Positions 1-11,872 of a DNA stretch of 64,000 nucleotides are shown here, piece by piece. The notes under the pieces were generated by a model. It worked only from the letters and a program-made list of their open reading frames with translations. It was not told the origin of the DNA and searched no databases. Position 1 is the first letter of the stretch. Every line of letters begins with the position of its first letter. A program made the translations under genes and the position numbers. The DNA comes from Arctopsyche grandis (lineage: Eukaryota > Arthropoda > Insecta > Trichoptera > Hydropsychidae). The stretch lies in the NCBI RefSeq assembly GCF_051622035.1, contig NC_135356.1, forward strand, positions 1,674,001 through 1,738,000, given 5' to 3'.

Positions 1-112
1 AAGTCATCCAAAGTAAAATAGTATAAATTATATATTAAAATATAAAACATTCAAATTAAATTTCAAGCCACGTGTAAAAAATAGTTAACATGTAAATATT
101 TTATTTTTCGTT
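1..112. repeat. Partial copy of the internal part of the hAT-like element at 2294-3187
   Basis: The first ~110 bases match 2994-3105 closely in the same orientation, starting AAGTCATCCAAAG and running through a TATTAAAATATAAAACATTC stretch. The window therefore opens inside another copy of that repeat family. No coding capacity is seen. Confidence 0.6.
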
Positions 113-401
113 GAAAAAGTGAATTTTAGCTAATAAATTATGGCGCACCACTTCAATTATCATGGAATAATTCTACGACGAACCATCTCTCTGAACTTGA
201 TGGTTACCATTATGCCTACATCACATGTGATAACTCCATTTCATTATTAACCCACATTCCAAAACAATAATATTCATAGTTGAAGGTATATTCTCAATAT
301 TGGGGATGACATTTCGATCGTTAAAACAGCCAGTTCAATATCAGGTCTGATCCTAGACAAAAACATATGGCGCATCAGACTCGAATCATCAGCTTATTGA
401 A

Positions 402-513
402 AGGGGGTAAATTTGAAATAAAAAACGTTTAATTTGAAATGAAAAAGTGTCAATTTGAAATGAAAAGGGGTCAATATGGTATGAAAAACCTATATAATAA
501 ACAAACGTGTATG
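402..513. repeat. Short palindromic repeat built on a GGTCAATTTGAAATGAAAAA motif
   Basis: The motif TCAATTTGAAATGAAAA recurs in tandem here. It appears again as inverted arms at 3468-3549 and 4653-4772, where the ends read ATAGGTTTTTCATTCC and its inverse. This is a small MITE-like or minisatellite-like family with three copies within 4.4 kb; no target duplication was found. Confidence 0.5.
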
Positions 514-553
514 TCAGCTGGTAGACTGAGTCCAATGCATCATATGTATTCTA

Positions 554-756
554 GGTAAACGGATTATTCCGCAAAAAGCGATCTCGCGCACGTCACTAAA
601 ATCTCGATCAAGGAACATCTGGCATTCGAGTTCTCATTAGTACAATATTTCGCGTGGAAAGCTTTCGATTGATGGAGTTTTTGGGTGCCAGATGTTGCGT
701 GATCTAGATTTTAGTTACGTGTGCGAGATCGCTTTTTGCGGAATAATCACCGAACC
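554..756. mobile_element. MITE, asymmetric-terminus group, core type GCGATCTCGC
   Basis: It begins GGTAAACGGATTATT and ends AATAATCACCGAACC, the end pair used by other small elements in this window. Just inside the ends lie inverted arms reading CCGCAAAAAGCGATCTCGC. The interior keeps the strings AAAATCTCGATCAAGGAACATCTGG and CCAGATGTTGCGTG in recognisable form, a diverged relation to the 1709-1898 type. No clean target duplication was seen. Confidence 0.6.
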
Positions 757-1590
757 GTATTATGAACATTAGTTGACACTGTTTAATGGATTCACATATC
801 AATGATCGAAACGTTTTACGCAACCGTTCATGGGAAACTTTTGGATGTCATCAAATTTGAATATTATTCAATCATTCATTGTTGTTTTAACGTGGATTTG
901 GATTGTTTTTGATTGATTAATAAAAAAATAGTAAAATTACAGTGTATTTTCGCTTTATTCTTTTGGAACTGTCGGCATATTTTGTGGTGGATCTGTGTTT
1001 TCGTGTGCGCTTTTGTGGTCGAAAGTACATGTCCGATATTCAGACCTGTTTGATGATTCTGCAAAAACGCTGTAACAATACACTAATACGTCATGGTACA
1101 TAATTTGACATACGGTGTATTGCTTTCATGGCGACTGAATATCAGACAAGTACCCATTTTCCTTTATTTGATCAAAACAAACGTTATGGCGCGCATTATG
1201 TATGTAAATATATTAAACACTGTCTAATTTGTATTTTGCGTATATTTTATCTAGTGTTGCGATATTTAAAACTAATTTTTATAAGTTATTTCAAACAACG
1301 CTAAGCATTGATGTATTTTTTTTTTTTATTATTTGGTAGCATTTGCTCACTGCTTTTGCGGATTATTTAGCATTGCTCTAGCCTGCGTTGAAACTGAATT
1401 AAAAAACTCAAACACCCAAAAATGTTTACATATGTGTAATACAACCGGGAGAAATACAAAATAATTTCTATTTATTCATATGTAAATATTAAAAATAAAA
1501 ATGTATTGCTTATTTTTATTGTTTTTGGGTCGTCCAATGTGATAATTTTGTCAAAATTATATTATTTTTGTATGTATCTTTAATTTCATG
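757..1590. other. Intergenic DNA with no recognised gene
   Basis: AT-rich sequence. Short open frames here have no recognisable motif or splice context and I see no feature worth naming. Confidence 0.5.
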
Positions 1591-1602
1591 TGTATAGTTG
1601 GT

Positions 1603-1955
1603 GCACTGTAGGAAGACACCTAGGAAAAACGTACGTGCTGTCTCTTACATCCTATCTCGACCAATAGTAACTCGTGCAGACAGTAGAACATTGTACGCGC
1701 GAAATGCTGGTAATTGGACTATTCGTCACATTGGGGTGGTCACAAAGACAATTATTGCCATGAAAATCGCGAATACACAATATTTGGCACTCAAGTTCTC
1801 GTTACTATGATAGTTATCGTTAGTATGATGGACTTTTCGGCTGCCAGATGTTCCGTTATAGAGATTTTAGTGACTTTGTGACCAGTAATCACCGAACCCG
1901 AAATGCTATTGGTCGAGATGGTGTAAGGGACAGCATATGCGTCTTCCTACAGCGG
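1603..1955. mobile_element. Palindromic MITE carrying a second MITE insertion
   Basis: Inverted arms CTGTAGGAAGAC...TCTCGACCAATAG (from 1604) and the inverse, ending ...GTCTTCCTACAGCGG at 1955, flank an inserted element at 1709-1898. Removing the insert and one copy of its 9-bp duplication restores a continuous foldback of about 150 bp. The family is not assigned. Confidence 0.55.
1709..1898. mobile_element. MITE, asymmetric-terminus group, core type GTCACTAAAATCTC
   Basis: The ends are GGTAATTGGA (left) and TAATCACCGAACC (right). It is flanked by the exact 9-bp duplication CGAAATGCT (1700-1708 and 1899-1907). The interior has the family hallmarks CATGAAAATCGCGAATAC, GTTAGTATGATGG and GCCAGATGTTCCG. 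It sits inside the palindromic MITE at 1603-1955, so it is the younger insertion. Confidence 0.8.
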
Positions 1956-2293
1956 ATGGACTATTACATATATAAAAAGTTGCTGCTGCATCAAGACAAT
2001 GTTTTTTACATTGAGTGGTTTCTCGTTGCTTTTTTAATGAGTAGGACAAAATGAAAATTTAAAGTTGTTACTAAAATTACGTTAAAATATAATATTTAAA
2101 GCAGGCCTTATTCATTTTTGAAAATCTATGATAAATTGATTTAAGTCTGAAGATTGTAAGGTTACTTTCTGTTCATATATGTATTTCTGTTTTAAAAATT
2201 TTATCTTTTGTCATAGTTCGGTAGGTAGAAAAAAGATTCACCGTTTAAGACCCACATTAAGGAAACTTAATCCAGTGAGTAGATATATGTACA

Positions 2294-3187
2294 CAGGGAC
2301 GGCTCGTATTTAAGGGCAACCAGGTAACTGCCCCACACACATATTTCCTAATCAAAAAAGAAAAGAAAATTTTTATACACATTGCTGTTTCTTTATCCCA
2401 TTCATTACAAACCGGTTTATAATTCAGTTCGGGGCAGTCACTTATTTGCCATGGTCCCGTGGTCGCCAGCTTCAGTTTATCTGCTACTCTGGCACTTGTC
2501 AGTGGTACTGTGTGTCGAGTGTAGATAGTCAGTCGAGGCAGAGTAAAAAGATCCGTATTTCCACCTACAGAAGGTCGCTTTTAGTTGGCCGCGTAAAGGC
2601 CTCTTTGGGGCAAAATACGCCAGGCCTGCTCGTCTTTATTCTTTATACGATATTCGAAAAATATACGACGTTTTTCGATATTTCAACTAAGTATTAATAT
2701 ATTTTGCAAGCTATACAATTGTCAATCACAATATGTAAATTATTTCATTTTTTTATTAAACGATTTCGATATTTCATCATTTATAAGTCGATAATTTGTT
2801 AAAAAAAAAGGCATTTTTCTTGCATAAAATGTTATATACAAAACATAGAAAAGCCTTGTTTTTAAAAACTTTTTTTTACTAGTTTTTTGATCATTTCGAG
2901 TTAATTTTTTTGAGTCTTCATCAACTCAAGAGTTTGTGCCATAAAGTGGGCCCAATTTATATGTACATATAACAGCTTAAATGGCGTAACTTTCAAGTCA
3001 TCCAAAGAAAAAATAGTAAATGTCATATATTAAAATATAAAACATTCAAAATAAATTTCAAGCCAAATATAGAAAAAAAGTTAACATGTTAATAGTTTTT
3101 TCCTAATTTAAAAAAAAAATGTAGGGGGTAGGGGGGGCTTTAGCCCCCTCGTGCCCCACCCATTTTTTAGGTCACGAGCCGCCCATG
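2294..3187. mobile_element. Non-autonomous hAT-like transposon with CAGTGGCGG-type ends
   Basis: It starts CAGGGACGGCTCGT and ends ACGAGCCGCCCATG, imperfect inverted termini of the CAGTGGCGGCTCGT family seen several times here. It is flanked by the exact 8-bp duplication TATGTACA (2286-2293 and 3188-3195), the length used by hAT elements. The interior is AT-rich without an intact transposase. Its 2994-3105 part recurs at window positions 1-112. Confidence 0.8.
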
Positions 3188-4372
3188 TATGTACATATAT
3201 GTATATATGCATGTGATCAGTTGATTATGTTGAAATGTGATTAGTTGAAAAAGATCAACTCGGTCAGTTAAAATTAAGTTAAGTCAAAAATAAATAATAA
3301 TCTGATTTATCACATTGACCATAGCATATATACATATGTATATAATATAATATATTGTAAAATAATATAATAAAATAAACATTTTGACTTTTAGAAAAAT
3401 ATAAACTTTTTTGTAGTGTGCCTGTACCTATGACTAAGCATAAGCAAATAGTATGAAAACATAATATAGGTTTTTCACTCCAAATTGACCCTTTTTCATT
3501 TCAAATTGACATTGAAAGGGGGTCAATTTGGAATGAAAAATCTGTATCAAATAAGAATTGGTTGTATAAAATTGTTTTATTAATATAATTAGTGTATTGA
3601 TATTTGGATGTTATCTCTCATAATGTTTTTTTCTTATAAAAATGATCTAATTTGTTAAATAATATGATGTGAAGTTTTAAGAAAGTATTTTTTGTTTTGT
3701 TATTTTTTTATCCATGTATTATTTACTCAATACATACAATATATTAAAAAGCATCTATTGGAGCAAGTCTTTTTTTGTAGATTAATATAAATATACACAC
3801 ATTTCAACATTGCTATGTGGTCATTCATAGGTAAATCTGCTCTACTTCAAAGTAAAACATCGCTTTATGAAATTTTCACATGTTATCGCATTGGCTAGTG
3901 TTAAAAGTTCCATATATTATAATAAACAAGAATATGTATATTTATTGAAATATTATTTATTGAAAATATGTACATAGGTAAAGCGAATGTCGACTATGCA
4001 ATACAATAAACATTGAATCAATATAAAGATAAGCACATGTATTTTAATGTTTCAGAAAATCCCGTTCATCATCCGGCTGTCACGTTGATATCTCACATAA
4101 CTTTACGAAAACCTGAATGTAATTCTTGATCAATTTTTTTTTTTTGTTAATTACGCATGTATGTGTGTGTATCTCTTTTTCTATATACTTTATAAATGTT
4201 TATGCGATATTATTAAATAAAATACACGTGTTGCTTTATACTTGACTGACATCAAATACCATTGTATGAAAATTAAGGATAAATTGACATCTGGAAAAAT
4301 TAAAAACATAATATATACGAAGACATTTTTTCATTTTGAATTTTTCCTCGGTGGCGGAACATCTGCTAAGCT
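3188..4372. other. AT-rich DNA downstream of the S28 peptidase gene
   Basis: Apart from a small palindromic repeat at 3468-3549 I see no gene. TTTATT strings near 3938 and 3958 would be AATAAA signals on the minus strand and could serve the 3' end of the peptidase gene, but this is only a possibility. Confidence 0.4.
3468..3549. repeat. Small palindromic repeat, same family as 402-513
   Basis: TAGGTTTTTCACTCC and its inverse GGAATGAAAAATCTG face each other across TTTTTCATTTCAAATTGAC. It reads as a short foldback of about 80 bp. Confidence 0.5.
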
Positions 4373-7300
4373 TCACATTCCCAACCACGCGTCTATCAGA
4401 TTGTAAATCATCGTCCTCGCAGCTTTTAAGTGTGGCAAATCATCGTCTTTTGGAGGATACATGTTGGCGCAGTGAGCCGTACCTGAAATATAAGATCTAA
4501 TTTAGACTAGTTATTGTATAAGTAGGTACATATGTATGTAGAACGTAAAAAATATAATTCACATATTATATGACGACTGCTATGGAATCATCAAATGTTC
4601 AAAGAGTCTGTAAATGAAGCGACAGTCGTTTTAATTCATCAATCTTAGAGATTATAGGTTTTTCATTCCAAATTGGCCCTTTTTCATTTCAAATTGACCC
4701 TTTTTACATTTCAAATCATACCTTTTTCATTCCAAAGGAAAAAGGTCAATTTGGAGAGAAAAACCTGTATCTAAGATTTAAGATTTTATGATACTGTTGC
4801 ATAGGGGTGGGTGGAGGATCCAAGTAAGAGGCCAAAGTCGTTTCACAGCATTTATTGGTTATTAAGGATATACACACACTGGCAGTGCTCCGTCCAGAAT
4901 GTATTGATATGGTCTAAGTACCTCCTTATAAAGGACAGGTCACTCAGGGTATCTTCGACGTCCGGTTACTTCATTATTATTTAGGCATGTACCTGGATAT
5001 GTATTCCCACGACACTCAGTCCCACGCTATCGCTGTCACTTCTGAGAAGGGACCGGGTGCCGTAACTACGCCAATTCGGTGGCCATTGTTTAGCCTACTT
5101 GCACTCAGTCTGGAGATAATCCTTGAAACCAATTATAACGGTCACACAGTCTCGGGGATGCTACTCAGCCTAATCCGATTGCACTTACTCGACGCCGTAC
5201 GTAACAATACTATGACAAATCGAGAGATAAATTGCCCAACTTTGGTTTGGCAGTATTTCGTAATATGCAATTGAGATAATCTATTTTGAGTTTAGTAGTT
5301 TTGAGTACTAATTATCAGCTCTGCACTTTTAAAGATACTTGCTGATTTATATAACTGCGTTGTAGATAGCGAATTTACTATACCAAGTCTTAGTTAGAAG
5401 TCAAATTGTATTGTTTATGGACTATACAAATATAATATAACATGTATGAACGCGCCCATAGAAAATGTACTAAGGATTATTTGCCGATGACTTTCATGTC
5501 TACCAGACATAAACTAAAATTCTTTGGTATTATATAATATTTATAAGGACATTTGTATCTAGCATACCGACACCTACAGACGTTGGGTGTAAATGCAAAT
5601 CAACTAAAGAAGTATTTATTTTAAATATTACACTAGCAGTTCTCGAAAGATATATTCATATGTAAACCAACTTATTGCGACGACGAATTCCATCTATAGG
5701 CAATATACATAAATAAAATATAGAAGTTATTACCAGTGATGAAGATAGCTGGCGCCGAAAACTCTTTGGTCTGGACTATTCCAAGAGCGTGCCACGGGTC
5801 TATACTTCCATGTACGAACACAATTTTACTCGCTTGTATATCTAAACCTCCATACATAATATTAGTCTGTCTGATGGCTGAATTGATATAGTCGGCATTG
5901 AATCTGAAACGAGAATTCCACGATCAAGAATAAAGAAGGAGAAAACATGAAAGACTTGATGTATGTATATATATTTTACATACATATAATAATTCTTATA
6001 CAGTGTAACTTTCAAACCATTGAGAATACATAGACGAAAACATGTTGGTGAAGGCTCACCCCACTCCTCGGAAAAAATGCGCTAAAGCAACAATCAGTAT
6101 GCGTACGCATCTTTTTCATGGAGTAGGGGTAGGCTATCATAAATTGAACGAGCTCTAACCTTACCAAATCGGCAGTCAACTAAAGACTCAAGTCCAATTC
6201 AATGCATAAATTCTAAATTGACTATTAACAGATCTGAATTGAAATGGCTCAAAGCTCCGTAGTATGTTAAATGAAATTGAGTATGATTTTAACCCTTTGA
6301 ATTCTAAATGGTCGTATTTGCCAGTGCATTATTGGTATGAAACATATGAATCGGTAATAATAATATAGTACTGTTGCGTGCACGTAAAGAGGGGGCTTCC
6401 GGGATCGGAGAGAAAGACGCAGGAGCATTGTAGAAGTCGTTTATTCGTCTGCTCTCGTCGGCGCTCCAGGTCGGAATGGTTTCCAATTCGAGAGCGCCCC
6501 ATATTTATGCATGTTTGGACTCAACAACTATTGGTCGATGAGTCAGACGATCCCATTGGCCGTTGCATACGGCTCATTCATTCGTAGAGGCCATTTTGGC
6601 GGGAACGAGAGAGCAGGTGATCTGCGCTAGTAAACCATCGGTCCACGAGCGCCACTCATCTAATCTCTACGTTACAGTACTAATAATAACAAAAGCAATA
6701 GGAAATTGTTTTCTATTGTAGGAATATAGCACACTGCTTACTATCCCTTATCAAGGTCAATACACTCGCATACTTCCCCCGTCACACAGATGCCCGCAAC
6801 CCTCTGGAATGCGCTTCTATTCAAGCGGAACATACTCAGAACACACCACGACCCCTAGACAAAGACAACTGCACACAACCACGTGTCCCAACTGAAACAG
6901 ATGCACCGGTGTATCAGAAACTAACGCTAGTGAGCTTCGGGAGCTCCACCTGGTTCACTCCGTCTACTTCATAACTATCCTAGTTCACAACTATTTTATA
7001 GTTGTGACACCTGTATTAATCGGTTCGGTGATTATTGCCCACAATGCGCTCGCCCAAAAGTCACTAAAATCTCTATAACGGAACATCTGACAGCCGAAAA
7101 ATTTATCACACTAATTGTCATGAGGATATATTATAGAGGTCACGAGCCGTCGTGCAATTAATGCAACTTAAATGCACACCGGATGTTTACGATACCAAAA
7201 TCATAAACTGTCACCCCCTAGTGCATCTCGCTCTATCTCGCACGCTCGTATTTATGAGAGAGAGAAAGAAAGAAGGGAGAGAGATAGAGAGAAATAAAAA

Positions 7301-10300
7301 AAAATACAAACTTTGATCCAAATATATCCATGCATTGTTGGACGAAATATTTTACAGGGAAATTATTGCTGAATATCTCTGATTCTTCACTAGATGTTTG
7401 GTAAAATCCAAATTCGTTGCAGGTCTGATACATCCATTGACGACCTGAAATGTAACATAATATAAGATCGTTTCCTAAAACGTTTTTCTTTCATATTTTC
7501 ATTGTTAAAAATGAATACAAAATTATAGCGAAAAGTTATCGACATAATCTGTATGCACATTCAATAAATATCATAACGTTATATGTTAAAGTGAATTTAT
7601 GCCATATGAGTTTTAATCAGAACAGAGTAAAGTATCTTCGTTGATGGACTATGAACAACCAAATAAAATTTGACATTTTAGTATACAAATGATTCAAACA
7701 ATGCAATCAATTTTCACCTCCTTCACTTCCCTTGTCGTCCCAATCAACATTGGTGTATTGAGCTATCATATTCTTGTACTTAATGTCTAAGCATTTCTCA
7801 TCATTGATATTTAGCAAAACAGAATTGACGTTGGCCAATCTGTCGACAGGAGATCCGGCTGCTTTATCTGTCATCAATCTGCAAACCTGATAATAAACAT
7901 TTCATACAAAAACAAACCCCACATGAAAATAAATGTAGAAACTAATACAAACATAACCTGACTGATATTAAGTTAGGTTAAGTTGCTCACCAGATCTATA
8001 GTGATATTAGAAAGTTTGGCACTCTTTCCTATGCGATTGTCTTTATTATATTGAACCACTCCTGCAAAATTACTAGCTACGTTCTCATAAAAGGTCGATA
8101 TATCAAGATCGGAAGCATTTTCAATTGTGTCGCATAACCTAAAAATAGTCGAAGATATGAAAATTAGTAGACATAACAGGCTTTGCCCTACTTCTAGGCT
8201 AAACATGTAAGCATGAAACTTCCTACGATATATAAGAAATCTTTCAATATGAATGCCAATCACAATCATCACTTGTTTTTTATCGCAATGTTTAGAAATG
8301 AAGCCCGAGAACTAAAGATTTAAAGTAATCTACATATATATATATATGTATGTATATATATATATATATATATATGAAAATTAACAGTGGCGGCTCGTGA
8401 GAATTCATAGGGGGGGGGCTATAGAGATTAATCGGGCTATGGTACCTCGTTGACCATACCGGTGATCAAATGTAGACAAAGATAGCATATGTACTATACT
8501 GGGAGGTCTGCAGCCCATATGGACAGTAAAAATAGCATACATTTGTACTATACTGGGAGGGCTGTAGCCCCGCAGCCCATATAGGCGAGCCACCACTTAA
8601 AATTAATGTTTGTAACTAAGTTATACCACCAAATTTGGTGTATCATTACAATATCCTAACCCAATTAGACCACACACTTTTGAGCTATTTAGAAGTTTTT
8701 ATTTGCTTGGCAATGCTAGTTAGTTAGCTTTAAATAAAATTTGAAAACAAATAGTATAATAGACTGCCGAGGATTGGTCTTTGGATGGAGAATAGTACTG
8801 TAATCATTACAGTAAAGTTCTTTTAGAATTAAGCAAGTACTACTATATACATATGTAGATAAATAAATCAAAATACTGAAACCTGAATTTTGTGTTGATA
8901 CTTCTTTGTCCGACTCTGTGTTGGAGCAAGATATTTATCCGGCTGAACCCTTCTTTGATCTGATTGACACAATCATCGCTGCTTGTACGCAAGGCATCCA
9001 CCACAACTTTATAATAATCTACAATATATAAATATCCAATAAGTGTCGGAATAGATTCATCCCAATGATGTCCACGATTAATATGAAAATACCCATAAAA
9101 TCAGTTTGAGCTAGAAGCGGTCCGCTGGAAGAAATTGAAGCTTGAACCAAATGAGGATATTTCAATCTCATCCAAGCGGCTAAAGAGCCCGGATACGAGC
9201 CGCCAAATAGTATCCACTTGGTGTTCGAGTCGAACTCGTACTTTTCATTCGTAGAGGCTATGAAGTTCGCCAGGTCTGCAAGTGCTTGTTCAGACGTCAA
9301 GTACACCAAGTTTTTAGTACCCATATCTCTGCAACAGATTCAATCGTCAATACGCGAATTTGGAATTGATTAAAATTAGACTATACTGATGATGGATACT
9401 TTGTGGGTCGGCTTTTTCCGTAGTATCTGTGCTCCAGTTGGAAACATAGAGCGTTCATCTTTTTGGCATAGTCTATCCATGTTCCGGCCACCATCCACTC
9501 CGGAGAAGCTTCACCTTCACCGCCGATCATCAGAAAGACGGGTCCGGTATTGTTCGCCTTGAAGTACTGGTCATTTGTGAAATATCTCTATAAAATATGA
9601 TTACATTATTCAAAAGAGTGTAGACATTCTATTATTTGACCTTTTCTAATTTGAAAGGGTAGGCTAGAGATGCTAAAATATATGTATATATAATATGTAC
9701 ATATCGAAAGACAAATCTCTTGATTGATCTTTTGTAGAGTAGAAAATACCTTTGCCAAATACTCACCTTGAGATTGGTCAATTTTGGTACGTTGTTACAT
9801 TGTAAATGATTTTATTATGAATTTGCAAAGTTCTCATTGTTAAGTTAGTATAGATTATAAGATTAAGTGTCTGTGGACTAAGCGGCAATTTGTATGCTGA
9901 AATTTTCTTAGAAACAAAGACTTGTCTCTCTTAGGGTGTGTCGTAGCCTCTCTGAAGGTGGCATTTGGGAACAAAAGACCAAGACTAGCAACGGAGACAG
10001 GTTGCTTTATGTTTGCTGTGTATACAATTACAAGGAAAGCGTTTGGGAGAGAAAGTTCGAACCTCGGTCTCTCTCTTCCAAATTCCCTCCATATAATTGT
10101 ATAAAAAACAAACATAAAGAAACCTGTCTCCGTCTTCTGTTCTGTCGCGAGTCTCCGTCTCTTATTTATTTATATAATTTTAGCTATTTAGCTTATTTTA
10201 ATACAACTTCTATTTTAATTAAATACATAACTCTAAAATTATATACATATATACTAAACTTATATGCACTGTCCCACACAGAGGTGTCTCCTCGCACCTC

Positions 10301-10987
10301 GCAAGAATACATCCACGGTCTTAGAAGACCTGACACACTCAGGGAGAGCATTGTACACGAGCATACCCCTATGAAAGACACCACCAGCTGTATTCTTTTT
10401 ATTCCTTACTCTACCTACAGCTAAATTGTTCTTATTTCTAGTATAATAACTATGGATATCACTATTGGTTTGGTTACAATATTTATCGTAACTACGATAA
10501 ATATTGTAAGTGACTGTATTGTATTGTAATCTGATGAGAAATTTGTTTGCGGACAAATCTAAACATGAATGGTCGCTTTAACAAAATAAGTGGAAACTAG
10601 ATAGATAATTGAATGAATTATTTAAATCATCATTCCATATGCGGTGGTGTCAAATAATTTCGAGATTGAAAAACAAGCAAAGTTTATTGATGAATTTAGG
10701 TTTCCAGACTTTTAAAGGGTTTCTGGAAACCCACAGGGTGACAGCATTGGCTGTGTGGCGAACAACAAGAAAATTGCATTAAGTCTGACCTGATTCCAAG
10801 TTCTGGTTTCAGTCGGGTTGAAATGGTCCAAATTTTGAGTGAACCATTGGTCAGATGGAAGAATTGCATCTTCAGCTACAGGCGGTGCGCCGAGGTGACG
10901 TGAATTGTGTCTTCCAGCATCAACCACATCAGAAAACAGGATTGACAAAGAGATCACCAAGCATACGAGGCTACCGTAAGACGACAT
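4373..10987 (-). CDS. Secreted S28-family serine carboxypeptidase/protease (K12H4.7 or PRSS16-like), 9 exons
   Basis: S28 peptidases are secreted or lysosomal serine exopeptidases that cut next to proline (family knowledge). Minus-strand exons are 10790-10987, 9400-9587, 9093-9328, 8883-9018, 7991-8138, 7718-7886, 7312-7444, 5734-5903 and 4373-4482. All introns are GT-AG, phases are consistent, and the sum is 1488 nt or 495 aa, the usual family length. The chosen Met gives a signal peptide ([19 protein letters not shown]); an in-frame Met 20 codons upstream is less likely. The mature start [19 protein letters not shown] and HRYYGKS are family hallmarks. The catalytic triad is intact: Ser173 in GGSYPGS, Asp438 in [10 protein letters not shown], His463 in GTAHC. 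Introns carry solo LTRs, MITEs and a LINE fragment. The family call is secure; substrate preference is not known. Confidence 0.93.
4653..4772. repeat. Small palindromic repeat in downstream intron 8 region
   Basis: Ends ATAGGTTTTTCATTCC and GGAGAGAAAAACCTGTAT are inverted copies around repeats of CAAATTGACCCTTTTT. It is the third copy of the 402-513 family and lies in the last intron of the peptidase gene. Confidence 0.5.
4795..5206. mobile_element. Solo LTR (Ty3/gypsy-like), 412 bp
   Basis: It runs TGTTGCATAGG...GTACGTAACA, so it has TG...CA ends, and is flanked by the 4-bp duplication ATAC (4791-4794 and 5207-5210). A TTATAAAGGAC TATA-like box lies inside at about 4925. There is no internal retrotransposon sequence, so this is a solo LTR left by recombination. 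It lies in the last intron of the S28 gene. Confidence 0.65.
6372..6676. mobile_element. Solo LTR, 305 bp
   Basis: The ends are TGTTGCGTGCACG and CTACGTTACA (TG...CA), flanked by GTAC on both sides (6368-6371 and 6677-6680). It is GC-richer than its surroundings. The termini resemble those of the 4795-5206 LTR but the interiors differ, so the two belong to related but distinct families. It sits in intron 7 of the S28 gene. Confidence 0.65.
7022..7122. mobile_element. Truncated MITE of the asymmetric-terminus group
   Basis: One terminus GGTTCGGTGATTATT, the CGCTCGCCCAAAAGTCACTA arm and CGGAACATCTG are present. The other half is missing, and the sequence then joins a different repeat (7127-7225) that recurs inverted at 31605-31700. 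Confidence 0.6.
8385..8598. mobile_element. hAT-like MITE, 214 bp, with 8-bp target duplication
   Basis: It starts CAGTGGCGGCTCGTG and ends GGCGAGCCACCACTT, imperfect inverted termini. The exact 8-bp duplication AAAATTAA flanks it (8377-8384 and 8599-8606). The interior has two copies of a TACTATACTGGGAGG(T/G)CTG repeat. It lies in intron 4 of the S28 gene. Confidence 0.8.
9905..10135. repeat. MITE-like inverted repeat in S28 intron 1
   Basis: CGGAGACAGGTTGCTTTATG (near 9989) pairs with CATAAAGAAACCTGTCTCCG (near 10107), and the flanks carry further weak inverted matches. No target duplication was found; family unknown. Confidence 0.4.
10140..10560 (-). pseudogene. 3' end of a non-LTR retrotransposon reverse transcriptase ORF plus 3' UTR
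   Basis: The minus-strand frame from about 10556 to 10260 reads [15 protein letters not shown]...[14 protein letters not shown], the C-terminal signature of jockey/CR1-type reverse transcriptases (the NYNTR...YNxLP block; family knowledge). It is followed by an AT-rich 3' tail to about 10140. Only the last ~100 codons are present, typical of 5' truncation on insertion. It lies in intron 1 of the S28 gene, in the same orientation. Confidence 0.65.
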
Positions 10988-11208
10988 TATCGACACTGAC
11001 GCGATTGACGTTGACCTCTGTATGTACGTATGTATGTAAACCAACATCCAACAAACAGGAGATTTGTACTCAAAGTATACATATGTGTAAATGCGTCAAC
11101 ATACTTACTTACAATATCAAAAATAAATAAAATTCAGTTCTACAGTTTATCGTTGGTAAATATATAATGAAAATTCATCAACTGAAGTTGAAATACGTAT
11201 GTATAATC

Positions 11209-11412
11209 GGTAATTGGAATATTAGTCACATCGTGATCGCCCAAAAGACAATTTTTGCCATGAAAATCGCGAATACGGAATATATGGCACTTGAGTTCTC
11301 GTTAGTATGATAGTTATCGTTAGTATGATGGACTTTTCGGCTGCCAGATGTTCCGTTATAGAGATTTTAGTGACTTTTGGGCGAGCGCTTTGTGACCAAT
11401 AATCACCGAACC
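11209..11412. mobile_element. MITE, asymmetric-terminus group, full length
   Basis: The ends are GGTAATTGGA and ATAATCACCGAACC, with the exact 8-bp duplication GTATAATC on both sides (11201-11208 and 11413-11420). Internal arms read TCGCCCAAAAGACA and TTTTGGGCGAGCG. It is just upstream of the S28 gene's first coding exon. Confidence 0.85.
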
Positions 11413-11439
11413 GTATAATCATCATTCAAAGACGTTTGA

Positions 11440-11500
11440 CAATCACTGCTGGATTAAGGCCTCTTCAACACACTTCCATTCGTCTCTGTTTTGAGCACGG
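11440..11500. repeat. Fragment of a dispersed retroelement repeat
   Basis: The string CACTGCTGGATTAAGGCCTC followed by CCATTCGTCTCTGT resembles a motif common in insect non-LTR and SINE repeats. It is short and broken on both sides. Confidence 0.3.
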
Positions 11501-11506
11501 ACTATT

Positions 11507-11618
11507 TTGCACAAGACAATCGTTGCAACGAAAATCGGGAATACGGAACATCTGGCACTCGAGTTCTCGTTAGTATGATAGTTATCGGTAGTATGATGGA
11601 CTTTTCGGCTGCCAGATG
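11507..11618. mobile_element. Internal fragment of the asymmetric-terminus MITE
   Basis: It contains CGAAAATCGGGAATACGG, CTCGAGTTCTCGTTAGTATG and CTTTTCGGCTGCCAGATGTT but neither terminus. It is directly followed by the mixed element at 11631-11872. Confidence 0.6.
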
Positions 11619-11630
11619 TTAAACCAGATG

Positions 11631-11872
11631 GGTAAACGGTACATACTCACTTATTTTGCGCGAGCAGGATACAACAGGAACAAGCTTTTCCTCCCGTATT
11701 AATGTGCGCGCGCAGAATGCGGAATGTAGAATGCGAATGCGGAATATTTGACGAGTTTTCGTTAGTATGATAGTTATTGTTTGTATGATGGACTTTTCGG
11801 CTGCCAGATGTTCCGTTATAAAGATTTTAGTGACTTTTGGGGGAGCGCTTTGTGACCAATGATCACCGAACC
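11631..11872. mobile_element. Apparent chimera of two MITE families
   Basis: The left part (11631-11710) begins GGTAAACGGTACATACTCAC and carries the GCGCGAGCAGGATACA core found at 40632-40772 and near 63245. The right part (about 11735-11872) is the CTTTTCGGCTGCCAGATG type ending TGATCACCGAACC. Together they form one unit with the normal terminal pair. No target duplication was found, so two abutting truncated copies remain an alternative. Confidence 0.5.
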
